Source: Bacteroides ndongoniae
GTDB lineage: Bacteria > Bacteroidota > Bacteroidia > Bacteroidales > Bacteroidaceae
DNA length: 64,000 nucleotides
Reading direction: 5' to 3'
Assembly (NCBI RefSeq): GCF_900108345.1
Contig: NZ_FNVV01000014.1
Span: 930,001 to 994,000, forward strand
Part shown: piece by piece, positions 47,538 through 55,718 of the stretch
How positions within the stretch are numbered: position 1 is the stretch's first letter
How the letters are laid out: every line of letters begins with the position of its first letter
Made by a program: the position numbers and the translations under genes
Notes under the pieces: model-generated
What the model was told of the DNA's origin: nothing
Databases searched by the model: none
What the model saw: the letters and a program-made list of their open reading frames with translations, nothing else

Positions 47538-47629
47538 CAGTGCAATAACTACTGCACTCACTGTGCAATACCTACTGCACCGACAGTGCAATACCTGTTG
47601 CACTCATAGTGCAGTAGGTAGTGCACTAT
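47538..47629. repeat. four tandem 23-bp repeats
   Basis: Four 23-bp units (47538, 47561, 47584, 47607) around a core GTGCAATA...TGCAC. Each unit is itself an imperfect palindrome (GTGCA with TGCAC arms, 8 nt between). The last unit reads GTGCAGTAGGTAGTGCAC. The array follows the korC terminator and precedes the porin promoter by about 100 bp. Confidence 0.9.
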
Positions 47630-47727
47630 TTTTCTTCAGTTATGCGCCTGGGCCAGCACTTACTGACTTCCAATCCTAAAAAAGAAGTAAAAAAGGGAGA
47701 ATTAAAGATGCGAATAAGAATTTATTG

Positions 47728-47735
47728 TATCTTTG
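47728..47735 (+). promoter_or_regulatory. -7 box of the porin gene, nearly leaderless
   Basis: TATCTTTG ends only 9 nt before the ATG at 47745. If transcription starts at the usual 3-6 nt below the box, the leader is a few bases long. Confidence 0.55.
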
Positions 47736-47744
47736 CGCCTAATT

Positions 47745-49865
47745 ATGAGAAGATTTGTACTGACATATATATTATTAGCCATTATAGGGACTTTGGGACT
47801 GAAGGCACAAAATACCCTCACTCCCGTCAATTCGGGTACAACAATGCGCGATCAGTATGGTAATCAGGTCGATCCTAGTACGCAGCCAGACAACCTGACA
47901 GACAGCACAAGTACCCAAATCGAAAGCCTTCCTCCTAAACTATACATGTGGCATTTGAGTGAAAAACTGGGCGACCGGACCATTGTACCAGTAGACACCG
48001 TAACCCTCAACTTCCAGAACACCAATTTGGTAGAAGGAATGAACGGACACTATAACTATCTGGGTAATTTGGGTTCTCCCCGCATGTCACGCCTCTTCTT
48101 CGAACGGGGACAAGAGGAAGCACCGACCATTTTTATAGAACCTTTCTCCAGTTTCTTCTTCCGTCCGGATCAGTTCAACTTTACCAACAGTAACATCCCC
48201 TACAGCAACCTGACTTACTACAAAGCCGGAAGCAAAATAAACGGAGAAGAACGGTTTAAATCGTATTTTTCGGTCAACGCCAACAAACGGTTGGCTTTCG
48301 GATTCAATATCGACTATCTGTATGGCCGCGGCTACTACGCCAACCAGTCTACAGCCCATTTCAATGCAGGACTTTTCGCCAGTTACATCGGCCAGAAGTA
48401 TCAGCTGCAGGCTATGTACAACAACTTCTTCATGAAGATGAACGAAAACGGTGGTATTGCCGATGACCAGTACATTACCCGTCCGGAAAACATGTCGGAA
48501 GGCAAACAGGAATATGAATCGACCAACATTCCTGTCAAGATGGAGCAGACCTCCAACCGTAACCATAATTTCTACGTCTACCTGACTCATCGCTACCGCC
48601 TTGGCTTCGAACGCGAAACAGTCAAAGTAGAAGAGAAGAAAGACAATCAGCAGATGAAAGCTATGGCACAACAGGGCGATAGCATTCCGCCTGTGCCACA
48701 GGACACGACGGTTACCACGGAATTTGTTCCGGTCACCAGCTTCATCCATACACTGAAAATAGAACGCTCCAGCCATCGCTACCGTGCCGGAAGCGAAACC
48801 GACGGTATGTACAACCGTACTTATTACCAGAACGGATTCAGTAACGACTCGACAGTTGCGTTCAGTGTGAAAAATACATTCGGTATAGCTCTGCTCGAAG
48901 GATTCAACAAATATGCCAAGGCCGGACTTACAGCCTACATCTCACATAAATTCAGCCGATACGAGATGATGGGTGACACGTTGATTACAGCTCCCCGCCC
49001 ACTCAGCCAGTACACCGAACAGGAAGTGTATGTAGGAGGCGAACTGGCCAAACGCGAAGGAAAGACCTTGCACTACAGAGTAGACGGCGAGGTAGGTATC
49101 GTAGACAAGGCATTGGGACAGTTCCGTGTGCACGGCGATTTGGATCTGAATTTCCGTTTATGGAAAGATACCGTCAACCTTTATGCACGCGGCTACATCA
49201 CGAATACATTGCCCTCTTTCTATATGCGTCATTATCACTCCAACCACTTCTATTGGGACAATGACAATATGGATAAAGAGTTCCGTACCCGTGTCGAAGG
49301 CGAGCTGAACATTGACCGCTGGAGAACCAACCTGCGGGCCGGTGTAGAAAACATAAAGAACTACACCTACTTCAATCAGCATGCATTACCTGCCCAAAAC
49401 AGTGGCAACATCCAGGTGATTGATGCTACACTGAAACAGGACTTCAAACTTGGTATTTTCCATCTGGACAATGAAGTCACCTGGCAGAAATCGAGTAACG
49501 AGACAGTCCTGCCGTTACCGCAACTTTCTCTTTACCACAACTTCTATCTGCTGACCAAGATTGCCAAGAAAGTCTTGACTGTTCAACTGGGAGCCGACGT
49601 ACGCTACTTCACCGAATACCATGCACCTGCATACACCCCGGCTATCCAGCAGTTCACCCTTCAGGCAGCCGATGATCAGGTGAAAATTGGTGGTTACCCG
49701 ATAGTCAATGTCTATGCCAATCTGCAGTTGAAGCGTACACGTATCTTCGTCATGATGTATCACGTCAACGCTGGTATGGGCAACCGCAACTATTTCCTTG
49801 TTCCGCACCACCCCATCAACCCCCGTCTGCTGAAACTGGGTGTATCGTGGAACTTCTATGATTAA
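47745..49865 (+). CDS. putative outer-membrane porin
   Basis: 706 residues from the ATG at 47745, which gives a good signal peptide (RRFVLTYILLAIIGTLGLKAQ). The mature part is beta-rich throughout, with alternating aromatic strands (YKAGSKINGEERFKSYFSV, HRYRLGFE, RYFTEYHAPAYTP) and a C-terminal aromatic strand ending GVSWNFYD. This matches the Bacteroidota putative porin family. Substrate is unknown. A Gln/Lys-rich segment at about 300-325 probably forms an extracellular or plug loop. A solute-binding-like gene follows 30 nt downstream. Confidence 0.82.
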   Translation: MRRFVLTYILLAIIGTLGLKAQNTLTPVNSGTTMRDQYGNQVDPSTQPDNLTDSTSTQIESLPPKLYMWHLSEKLGDRTIVPVDTVTLNFQNTNLVEGMNGHYNYLGNLGSPRMSRLFFERGQEEAPTIFIEPFSSFFFRPDQFNFTNSNIPYSNLTYYKAGSKINGEERFKSYFSVNANKRLAFGFNIDYLYGRGYYANQSTAHFNAGLFASYIGQKYQLQAMYNNFFMKMNENGGIADDQYITRPENMSEGKQEYESTNIPVKMEQTSNRNHNFYVYLTHRYRLGFERETVKVEEKKDNQQMKAMAQQGDSIPPVPQDTTVTTEFVPVTSFIHTLKIERSSHRYRAGSETDGMYNRTYYQNGFSNDSTVAFSVKNTFGIALLEGFNKYAKAGLTAYISHKFSRYEMMGDTLITAPRPLSQYTEQEVYVGGELAKREGKTLHYRVDGEVGIVDKALGQFRVHGDLDLNFRLWKDTVNLYARGYITNTLPSFYMRHYHSNHFYWDNDNMDKEFRTRVEGELNIDRWRTNLRAGVENIKNYTYFNQHALPAQNSGNIQVIDATLKQDFKLGIFHLDNEVTWQKSSNETVLPLPQLSLYHNFYLLTKIAKKVLTVQLGADVRYFTEYHAPAYTPAIQQFTLQAADDQVKIGGYPIVNVYANLQLKRTRIFVMMYHVNAGMGNRNYFLVPHHPINPRLLKLGVSWNFYD

Positions 49866-49895
49866 TTTATCAAAGAGAGAGCTAGAAACCCATCC

Positions 49896-50723
49896 ATGAA
49901 CAAGAAGAAATTACTGAAATATCTTGTACTCGGAATCGTTGCAACGCTGATTGCCACGTTTCTTCTTCCTTCGAAAGAAAAACAAGTCACCCATCCCCGC
50001 GACTATCATGAGATAGCAGGCGAAGGCACCATCCATGTGGCAACCGAATACAATTCCATCAGTTTCTTTGTTAACGGCGATACATTATCCGGATTCCACT
50101 ACGAACTGATTGAAGCATTCGCACGCGACCACAGCCTGAAAACAGTCATCACTCCTGAAATGAGTTTTGAAAAACGGCTGCAAGGACTGGCCGAAGGGAA
50201 GTTTGACGTGATAGCTTACGACGTCCTTGCCACCAGCGAACTGAAGGACTCGCTCTTGCTCACCCATCCGATTGCGCTGAACAAAGAAGTGCTGGTACAA
50301 CGCAAGCCACATACTTCGCAAGACTCAGCCTTGTTCATCAAAAATCAACTGGAACTGGCCGGAAAGACACTGCACGTAGTCAAAGACGCTCCTTCGATTC
50401 TGCGCATCCGCAACCTGAGCCATGAGATAGCCGACACAATCTATATAAAAGAAATAGAGAAATACGGACCTGAGCAACTGATAGCAATGGTAGCACACGG
50501 TGACATTGATTATGCCGTATGCAACGAAAGCATAGCCCGCATGGCTATCGACAGCCTGCCTCAAATTGATATTTCTACCGACATCAGTTTTACGCAGTTC
50601 TATTCCTGGGCAGTCAGCAAACAGTCGCCAGCCCTGCTGGACAGTCTCAACACCTGGCTCGATACTTTCAAGAAGACCCAGACATACAAGAAGCTATATC
50701 AGAAATATTATTTGAAGCCTTAG
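49896..50723 (+). CDS. solute-binding-like (MltF N-domain type) membrane-anchored protein
   Basis: 275 residues. An uncleaved signal anchor (about 6-24, YLVLGIVATLIATFLLPS) is followed by a family-3 periplasmic binding fold (about 45-270). HYELIEAFARDHSLKTVI and AEGKFDVIAYDVLAT are the recognisable strands. MltF lytic transglycosylases begin with such a domain, but the catalytic transglycosylase part is absent and the protein ends at the binding fold. There is no ABC permease nearby. It may sense peptidoglycan fragments or amino acids; the ligand is unknown. Its stop is only 5 bp from the convergent nadE stop. Confidence 0.75.
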   Translation: MNKKKLLKYLVLGIVATLIATFLLPSKEKQVTHPRDYHEIAGEGTIHVATEYNSISFFVNGDTLSGFHYELIEAFARDHSLKTVITPEMSFEKRLQGLAEGKFDVIAYDVLATSELKDSLLLTHPIALNKEVLVQRKPHTSQDSALFIKNQLELAGKTLHVVKDAPSILRIRNLSHEIADTIYIKEIEKYGPEQLIAMVAHGDIDYAVCNESIARMAIDSLPQIDISTDISFTQFYSWAVSKQSPALLDSLNTWLDTFKKTQTYKKLYQKYYLKP

Positions 50724-50728
50724 GAAAA

Positions 50729-52660
50729 TCAACCTAAGACTTCAATTTCTTTCAGCCATGCACTGGAAGAGGCATCGCTTGGCATCCTCCAATCGCCACG
50801 AGGGCTGATGGCAATACTTCCCACCTTCGGACCATCAGGCAGACAAGAACGCTTGAACTGCTGGTTAAAGAAGCGACGGAAGAAAGTCGACAACCACTTC
50901 TTGATGGTTTCGTCATCGTAAACGCCCTTAAAGGTGCGTGTCGCCAACAGATATATCTTGGAAGGACGGAAACCGCAACGCAGGAAATAATAAAGGAAAA
51001 AGTCATGCAATTCGTAAGGGCCTACCAAGTCTTCGGTAATCTGCTTGATGTTACCGGCTTCGTCGGCAGGAATCAGCTCCGGACTGATGGGTGTATCTAC
51101 AATATCGAGCAGAGTTGCACGCGATGTTTCGTCCATACCATTCTCTGCTACCCACTTCACCAGATGTTTTACCAATGTTTTGGGAACACTTCCGTTGACC
51201 CCATACATGGACATGTGGTCTCCATTGTAAGTAGCCCATCCCAAAGCCAGCTCCGACAAATCGCCTGTACCGATCACCAGTCCGGAAGTCTGGTTGGCGA
51301 TATCCATCAGTATCTGAGTACGTTCACGGGCCTGCGAATTTTCATATACCACATCGTGCACGTTTATGTCATGGTCTATATCCTTGAAATGCTGAATGCA
51401 AGCTTCCTTAATGCTTACCTCGCGTACTGTAACTCCCAACGAATTCATCAGTTCTACCGCATTGGTATGTGTACGGTCGGTAGTACCAAATCCAGGCATA
51501 GTCACACCTACAATCCCTTTGCGCGACCATCCCAGTTTATCGAAAGTCCTTACGCACACCAATAAGGCCAATGTAGAGTCCAATCCGCCCGAAATGCCCA
51601 CAACGGCACTTTTAGCATGAGTGTGTTGCAGCCTCTGTGCAAGTCCCGAAGTCTGGATAGCAAAAATCTCCTCGCAACGTTCGTCCAGCGTAGATCCCTG
51701 CGGCACAAACGGATGAGCGTCAAACGTACGGGTCAGGTTCAGTTCCTTACTGTTCACATATTCCGTAGAGATACGCGACACGGGAGCATCAAGCGGCGTA
51801 TACGAACGGCACGTTGCAAACGTTGTATTCACCCTACGCTCGGTTCGAAGATATTCTACATCAATCTCGCCGATAACAATCTGTTCTTCGAACGAGAAAC
51901 GCTTGCTTGCCGCCAGCAAAGTGCCATTCTCATAAATCAACCCATTGCCGGCAAAAACAACATCGGTCGTAGACTCACCAAAACCGCACGAACTAAATAC
52001 ATATCCGGCAATGCAACGGGCCGACTGCTGACTGATGAGCGAACGAAGATAAGCATGTTTACCTATCGCTTCCGTATCGGCCGACATATTGAACACAATT
52101 TCGGCTCCCTGCAAAGCCAACATAGAACTCGGTGGAACGGGGGCCCACAGATCCTCACAGATTTCTATGCCGAAAGTCGTATCAGAAGTTTCGAACAACA
52201 GATTCTTTCCTAAGGGAGCCACCTGGCCGCATAAGCGAACAGAGTCGTCCTTTATCTCACAAGCCGAAGTAAACCAGCGCTTCTCGTAAAACTCTTTATA
52301 ATTGGGTAAATATGTCTTAGGCACTACGCCCAGCACTTTTCCTTTCTGAATAACTACTGCCGCATTCAGTAACGAGCCATTCAGAGCAACAGGCATCCCG
52401 ACAATCGAAATAATGTCAAGCTGGCGTGTATTGTTTACAATCTGAATCAAACCCATTTCAGCTTCTTCTATCAGAAGTTGCTGGGCAAACAGGTCACCAC
52501 AAGTATACCCTGTGATACTCAGTTCCGGAAAAGTGATAATCTGAACACCTTTTCCTTCGGCAATGATAATTTGCTTTTCTATCTGTCCTGCATTAAACTT
52601 ACAGTCTGCCACCTTGACACAAGGAATGGCAGCCGCCACTTTTACATATCCGTAATTCAT
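50729..52660 (-). CDS. nadE: glutamine-dependent NAD+ synthetase
   Basis: 643 residues: an N-terminal nitrilase-type glutaminase (about 1-275) and a C-terminal synthetase (about 310-643). The Glu-Lys-Cys triad is visible in TFPELSITGYTCG (Glu), VPKTYLPNYKEF (Lys) and GIEICEDLWAP (Cys). The ATP pyrophosphatase loop is VVGISGGLDSTLALL. It amidates nicotinic acid adenine dinucleotide to NAD+ using ammonia channelled from glutamine. It is a single gene, divergent from perR. Confidence 0.96.
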   Translation of the reverse strand: MNYGYVKVAAAIPCVKVADCKFNAGQIEKQIIIAEGKGVQIITFPELSITGYTCGDLFAQQLLIEEAEMGLIQIVNNTRQLDIISIVGMPVALNGSLLNAAVVIQKGKVLGVVPKTYLPNYKEFYEKRWFTSACEIKDDSVRLCGQVAPLGKNLLFETSDTTFGIEICEDLWAPVPPSSMLALQGAEIVFNMSADTEAIGKHAYLRSLISQQSARCIAGYVFSSCGFGESTTDVVFAGNGLIYENGTLLAASKRFSFEEQIVIGEIDVEYLRTERRVNTTFATCRSYTPLDAPVSRISTEYVNSKELNLTRTFDAHPFVPQGSTLDERCEEIFAIQTSGLAQRLQHTHAKSAVVGISGGLDSTLALLVCVRTFDKLGWSRKGIVGVTMPGFGTTDRTHTNAVELMNSLGVTVREVSIKEACIQHFKDIDHDINVHDVVYENSQARERTQILMDIANQTSGLVIGTGDLSELALGWATYNGDHMSMYGVNGSVPKTLVKHLVKWVAENGMDETSRATLLDIVDTPISPELIPADEAGNIKQITEDLVGPYELHDFFLYYFLRCGFRPSKIYLLATRTFKGVYDDETIKKWLSTFFRRFFNQQFKRSCLPDGPKVGSIAISPRGDWRMPSDASSSAWLKEIEVLG

Positions 52661-52830
52661 ATTCTATATAGTTATAATGAATATCTGCTACCCTTCCAGC
52701 CCCAAACGGCGAACTGATTGCCCAAAGTCCAATGTCCTCACTGAGCATTTACCGAAATTTGCAGATAACCACATTATTATATTATAAAATGCAAAAATAG
52801 AGATAAACTTTGTTTTTTCACCAAAATCTT

Positions 52831-52860
52831 TTGGATATTTCCAGGAAGTGACTATCTTTG
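52831..52860 (+). promoter_or_regulatory. perR promoter
   Basis: TTG (52831-52833), 19 nt, TATCTTTG (52853-52860): near-ideal Bacteroides promoter, 43 nt before the ATG at 52904. Confidence 0.7.
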
Positions 52861-52903
52861 CAAAAGAATTAAAAATGTAATCATTACAAGTTTGAAGATT
52901 TTA

Positions 52904-53338
52904 ATGGAGAGTATAAATGTCATAGAACGTCTGCAAGTGCATAACATTAAACCATCAGTTCAACGTATTGCTATTATGAAATACCTGATGGAACATTGCA
53001 CACATCCTACAGTAGACGACATCTATACAGCACTCTCTCCGGAAATTCCGACCTTGTCGAAGACCACTGTATACAACACATTGAAGCTGTTGAGCGAACA
53101 AGGTGCTGCTCTGACCTTGACGATAGATGAGCGGAATACATGCTATGATGCCGATACGGCTCCTCATGCTCATTTTCTGTGCAAACGGTGTGGGAAGATT
53201 TACGATTTGGGTACACAAATAGCCAACCAACCAACAGAAGAAATGAATGTAGAAGGACATAGCGTGCACGAGATGCACTATTATTTCAAAGGTATTTGCA
53301 AACATTGTATTGAAGAACAAGAAACAAACAAGAGATAA
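52904..53338 (+). CDS. perR: PerR-type peroxide-sensing repressor (Fur family)
   Basis: 144 residues from the ATG at 52904. An N-terminal winged helix (about 1-80, with LSKTTVYNTLKLL as recognition helix) is followed by a dimerisation domain. Residues H34, D82, H88, H90 and D101 match the regulatory metal ligands of Bacillus PerR (H37, D85, H91, H93, D104) with a constant offset of 3. Asp101 in place of the Glu of Fur proteins marks it as PerR. Structural zinc cysteines are C93, C96, C132 and C135. It should sense peroxide by iron-catalysed His oxidation. Rubrerythrin follows 40 nt downstream. Confidence 0.9.
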   Translation: MESINVIERLQVHNIKPSVQRIAIMKYLMEHCTHPTVDDIYTALSPEIPTLSKTTVYNTLKLLSEQGAALTLTIDERNTCYDADTAPHAHFLCKRCGKIYDLGTQIANQPTEEMNVEGHSVHEMHYYFKGICKHCIEEQETNKR

Positions 53339-53378
53339 CTAAAGTAATTTCAACTAATTAATTTAAAATCTGAGAAAA

Positions 53379-53933
53379 ATGAAAAAGTTTAGATGCACAG
53401 TCTGCGGTTACGTATATGAAGGAGACGCAGCTCCCGAGAAATGCCCTTTGTGTAAAGCACCTGCAAGCAAGTTTGTAGAAGTAGAAGAAGCTGTAGCTGG
53501 CGGTCCTTTGACATTCGCTGACGAACATGTTATCGGTGTAGCCAAAGGTTGCGACGACGAAATGATCAAGGACTTGAACAACCACTTCATGGGCGAATGT
53601 ACAGAAGTTGGTATGTACTTGGCTATGAGCCGTCAGGCTGACCGCGAAGGCTATCCTGAAGTAGCTGAAGCTTTCAAGCGTTATGCTTGGGAAGAAGCTG
53701 AACATGCAGCTAAATTCGCTGAATTGCTGGGCGACTGCGTATGGGACACCAAGACTAACCTTGAAAAGAGAATGAACGCTGAGTCTGGCGCTTGCGAAGA
53801 CAAGAAGCGTATCGCTACTCGTGCTAAAGCACTGAATCTGGATGCTATCCACGATACAGTTCACGAAATGGCTAAGGACGAGGCTCGTCACGGTAAAGGT
53901 TTCGAAGGCCTGTACAACCGCTATTTCAAATAA
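53379..53933 (+). CDS. reverse rubrerythrin (N-terminal rubredoxin, C-terminal diiron ferritin-like)
   Basis: 184 residues. The rubredoxin centre is at the N-terminus (C6, C9, C22, C25 in FRCTVCGY and CPLCK). The four-helix diiron domain follows (about 50-184), with [26 protein letters not shown] and [14 protein letters not shown] supplying Glu and His ligands. The reversed order relative to classical rubrerythrin defines the reverse type. It reduces hydrogen peroxide in anaerobes. Being downstream of perR suggests co-regulation by peroxide. A 12-bp stem terminator follows. Confidence 0.92.
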   Translation: MKKFRCTVCGYVYEGDAAPEKCPLCKAPASKFVEVEEAVAGGPLTFADEHVIGVAKGCDDEMIKDLNNHFMGECTEVGMYLAMSRQADREGYPEVAEAFKRYAWEEAEHAAKFAELLGDCVWDTKTNLEKRMNAESGACEDKKRIATRAKALNLDAIHDTVHEMAKDEARHGKGFEGLYNRYFK

Positions 53934-53987
53934 ATAGATATTAGTAGCCTAACTATCTGATAAATATCACTCAACGTGATAAACTAT

Positions 53988-54040
53988 ACTGGTTCCAACT
54001 CATAGGGCACATGCTCGGGTTGGAACCAGTTTTATTTTTG
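53988..54040 (+). terminator. terminator after rubrerythrin
   Basis: ACTGGTTCCAAC (53988-53999) pairs with GTTGGAACCAGT (54019-54030), then TTTTATTTTTG. Confidence 0.9.
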
Positions 54041-54099
54041 CTTCTCGGACAATACCCCCCAAAAAGATATTTTCATTTTTTATTCCACTTGGTTTAAAT

Positions 54100-54107
54100 T
54101 ATCTTTG
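54100..54107 (+). promoter_or_regulatory. -7 box of the POT transporter gene
   Basis: TATCTTTG, full TAnnTTTG match, 48 nt before the ATG at 54156; the -33 region is T-rich without a clear TTG. Confidence 0.55.
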
Positions 54108-54155
54108 CAACCGGAAAAATGATTGATTACAAACCATTAAAAAACTCTTATTTAA

Positions 54156-55499
54156 ATGATCAAATTCTCGCGCGCCTTTTGGACAGCCAACGCCTCCGAG
54201 CTGTTTGAACGTATGGCCTACTATGCCATTTTTATCGTAATTACCCTTTATTTGTCCAACACACTTGGTTTCAACGACCTCGAAGCCAGTCTGATATCAG
54301 GTTTATTCTCGGGCGGACTTTATTTTCTGCCCATGTTTACCGGTGCCTTTGCCGACAAAATAGGTTACCGGAAAGCTATCCTGATAGCCTTCACCCTGCT
54401 GACTATCGGTTATCTGGGCTTGGGAATGCTCCCTTTGATGCTCGAATCATCGGGACTGGTAGTGTATGGTGAGAAAACCCAGTTTACGGGTATTGAGACC
54501 AGCAACCTGCGCATGCTCATCGTACCCATTATGATTATCCTCGTCGTAGGCGGCTCGTTCATCAAGTCCATCATTTCGGCTTCGGTAGCACGCGAAACGA
54601 CTTCGGAAACCCGGGCACGCGGCTACTCCATCTTCTATATGATGGTCAACATCGGTGCCTTCACAGGAAAGTGTTTCGTCGATCCGCTCCGCTCGATCGT
54701 AGGCGATGAGGCTTATATCTATATCAACTTTCTGTCGGCCACCTTATGTTTCGTAGCGTTAGCCACCATCTTCCTGTTTTTCCACTCAACCAACACAAGT
54801 GGACAGGGCAAAAGCATGGCCGAAGTTTTCAAAGGATTGGGCAAAGTATTCACCAACGGGCGTCTGCTGCTCCTGATACTGATTGTTACCGGTTTCTGGA
54901 TGATTCAGCATCAGATGTACGCCACCATGCCCAAGTATGTCATCCGTATGGCTGGCGAGACGGCTCGTCCGGGCTGGATAGCCAATGTCAATCCGTTTGT
55001 TGTTGTCTTGCTGGTCAACCTTGTCACCCGGCTGATGGCACGCCGCAAGGCTTTGACCTCGATGACCGTAGGCATGTTCCTCATTCCGCTGTCGGCACTG
55101 ATTATGGCGGCAGGAAATCTCTTTAGCGGTGACATTATGGGCATGCATCCTATCACCGTCATGATGATTGCCGGTATTGCCGTACAGGCCATAGCAGAGT
55201 GCTTTATCTCGCCGCGCTATATGGAATTCTTTTCGCTACAGGCTCCTAAAGGAGAAGAAGGACTGTATCTGGGCTTCAGCCATCTGCACTCATTCCTGGC
55301 ATCTGTGCTGGGCTTCGGTCTGTCGGGTATACTGCTTACAGCCTACTGCCCCGACCCTGCCCTGTTCGACACTACCGCAGAATGGGAGGCAGCATCGGCA
55401 AACGCACATTACATCTGGTATTGGTTCACCGGTATCGGTGCCATCTCGGCCATCGCTCTCATCATTTATGCCAAGATGACTCAGAAAACGACCAAGTAA
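54156..55499 (+). CDS. POT/PTR-type proton-coupled MFS transporter
   Basis: 447 residues with about 12 membrane helices. The first helix carries the POT signature ExxER (ELFERMAYYAIFI), which couples proton and peptide movement. ADKIGYRKAIL follows after helix 2, the typical MFS loop. MVNIGAFTGKCF fits the POT family helix 5. POT proteins import di- and tripeptides; this one is shorter than enterobacterial Dtp proteins, so a different substrate is possible. It is a single gene, followed by six 22-bp repeats and an insertion sequence. Confidence 0.82.
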   Translation: MIKFSRAFWTANASELFERMAYYAIFIVITLYLSNTLGFNDLEASLISGLFSGGLYFLPMFTGAFADKIGYRKAILIAFTLLTIGYLGLGMLPLMLESSGLVVYGEKTQFTGIETSNLRMLIVPIMIILVVGGSFIKSIISASVARETTSETRARGYSIFYMMVNIGAFTGKCFVDPLRSIVGDEAYIYINFLSATLCFVALATIFLFFHSTNTSGQGKSMAEVFKGLGKVFTNGRLLLLILIVTGFWMIQHQMYATMPKYVIRMAGETARPGWIANVNPFVVVLLVNLVTRLMARRKALTSMTVGMFLIPLSALIMAAGNLFSGDIMGMHPITVMMIAGIAVQAIAECFISPRYMEFFSLQAPKGEEGLYLGFSHLHSFLASVLGFGLSGILLTAYCPDPALFDTTAEWEAASANAHYIWYWFTGIGAISAIALIIYAKMTQKTTK

Positions 55500-55510
55500 G
55501 GTCTTATATA

Positions 55511-55642
55511 AAAACCTGGCAGGTTTTGTGTAAAAACGAGCCTGGTTTTGCACAAAAACAAGTCGGGTTTTACATAAAAACAAGTCAGGTTTTCATTGAA
55601 AACAAGCCTGGTTTTGTACGAAAACCTGGTTGGTTTTATACC
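55511..55642. repeat. six tandem 22-bp repeats
   Basis: Six exact-length 22-bp units (55511, 55533, 55555, 55577, 55599, 55621), all starting AAAAC and containing GGTTTT. Each unit has AAAAC/GTTTT dyad arms. The array begins 12 bp after the POT stop and ends 8 bp before the insertion sequence. Confidence 0.92.
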
Positions 55643-55718
55643 CAAAACAAAGAGGGTGTGTCGTAATACGCGATTCACCCTCTTTTCTTTATCAGCGATA
55701 AGAGCGTAGTTAACTCTT

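Larger units (their letters stand above)
47363..47744. other. intergenic region between korC and the porin gene
   Basis: About 380 bp without a gene. It holds AT-rich sequence, then the four 23-bp tandem repeats (47538-47629), and finally the porin promoter close to the ATG. Confidence 0.7.
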
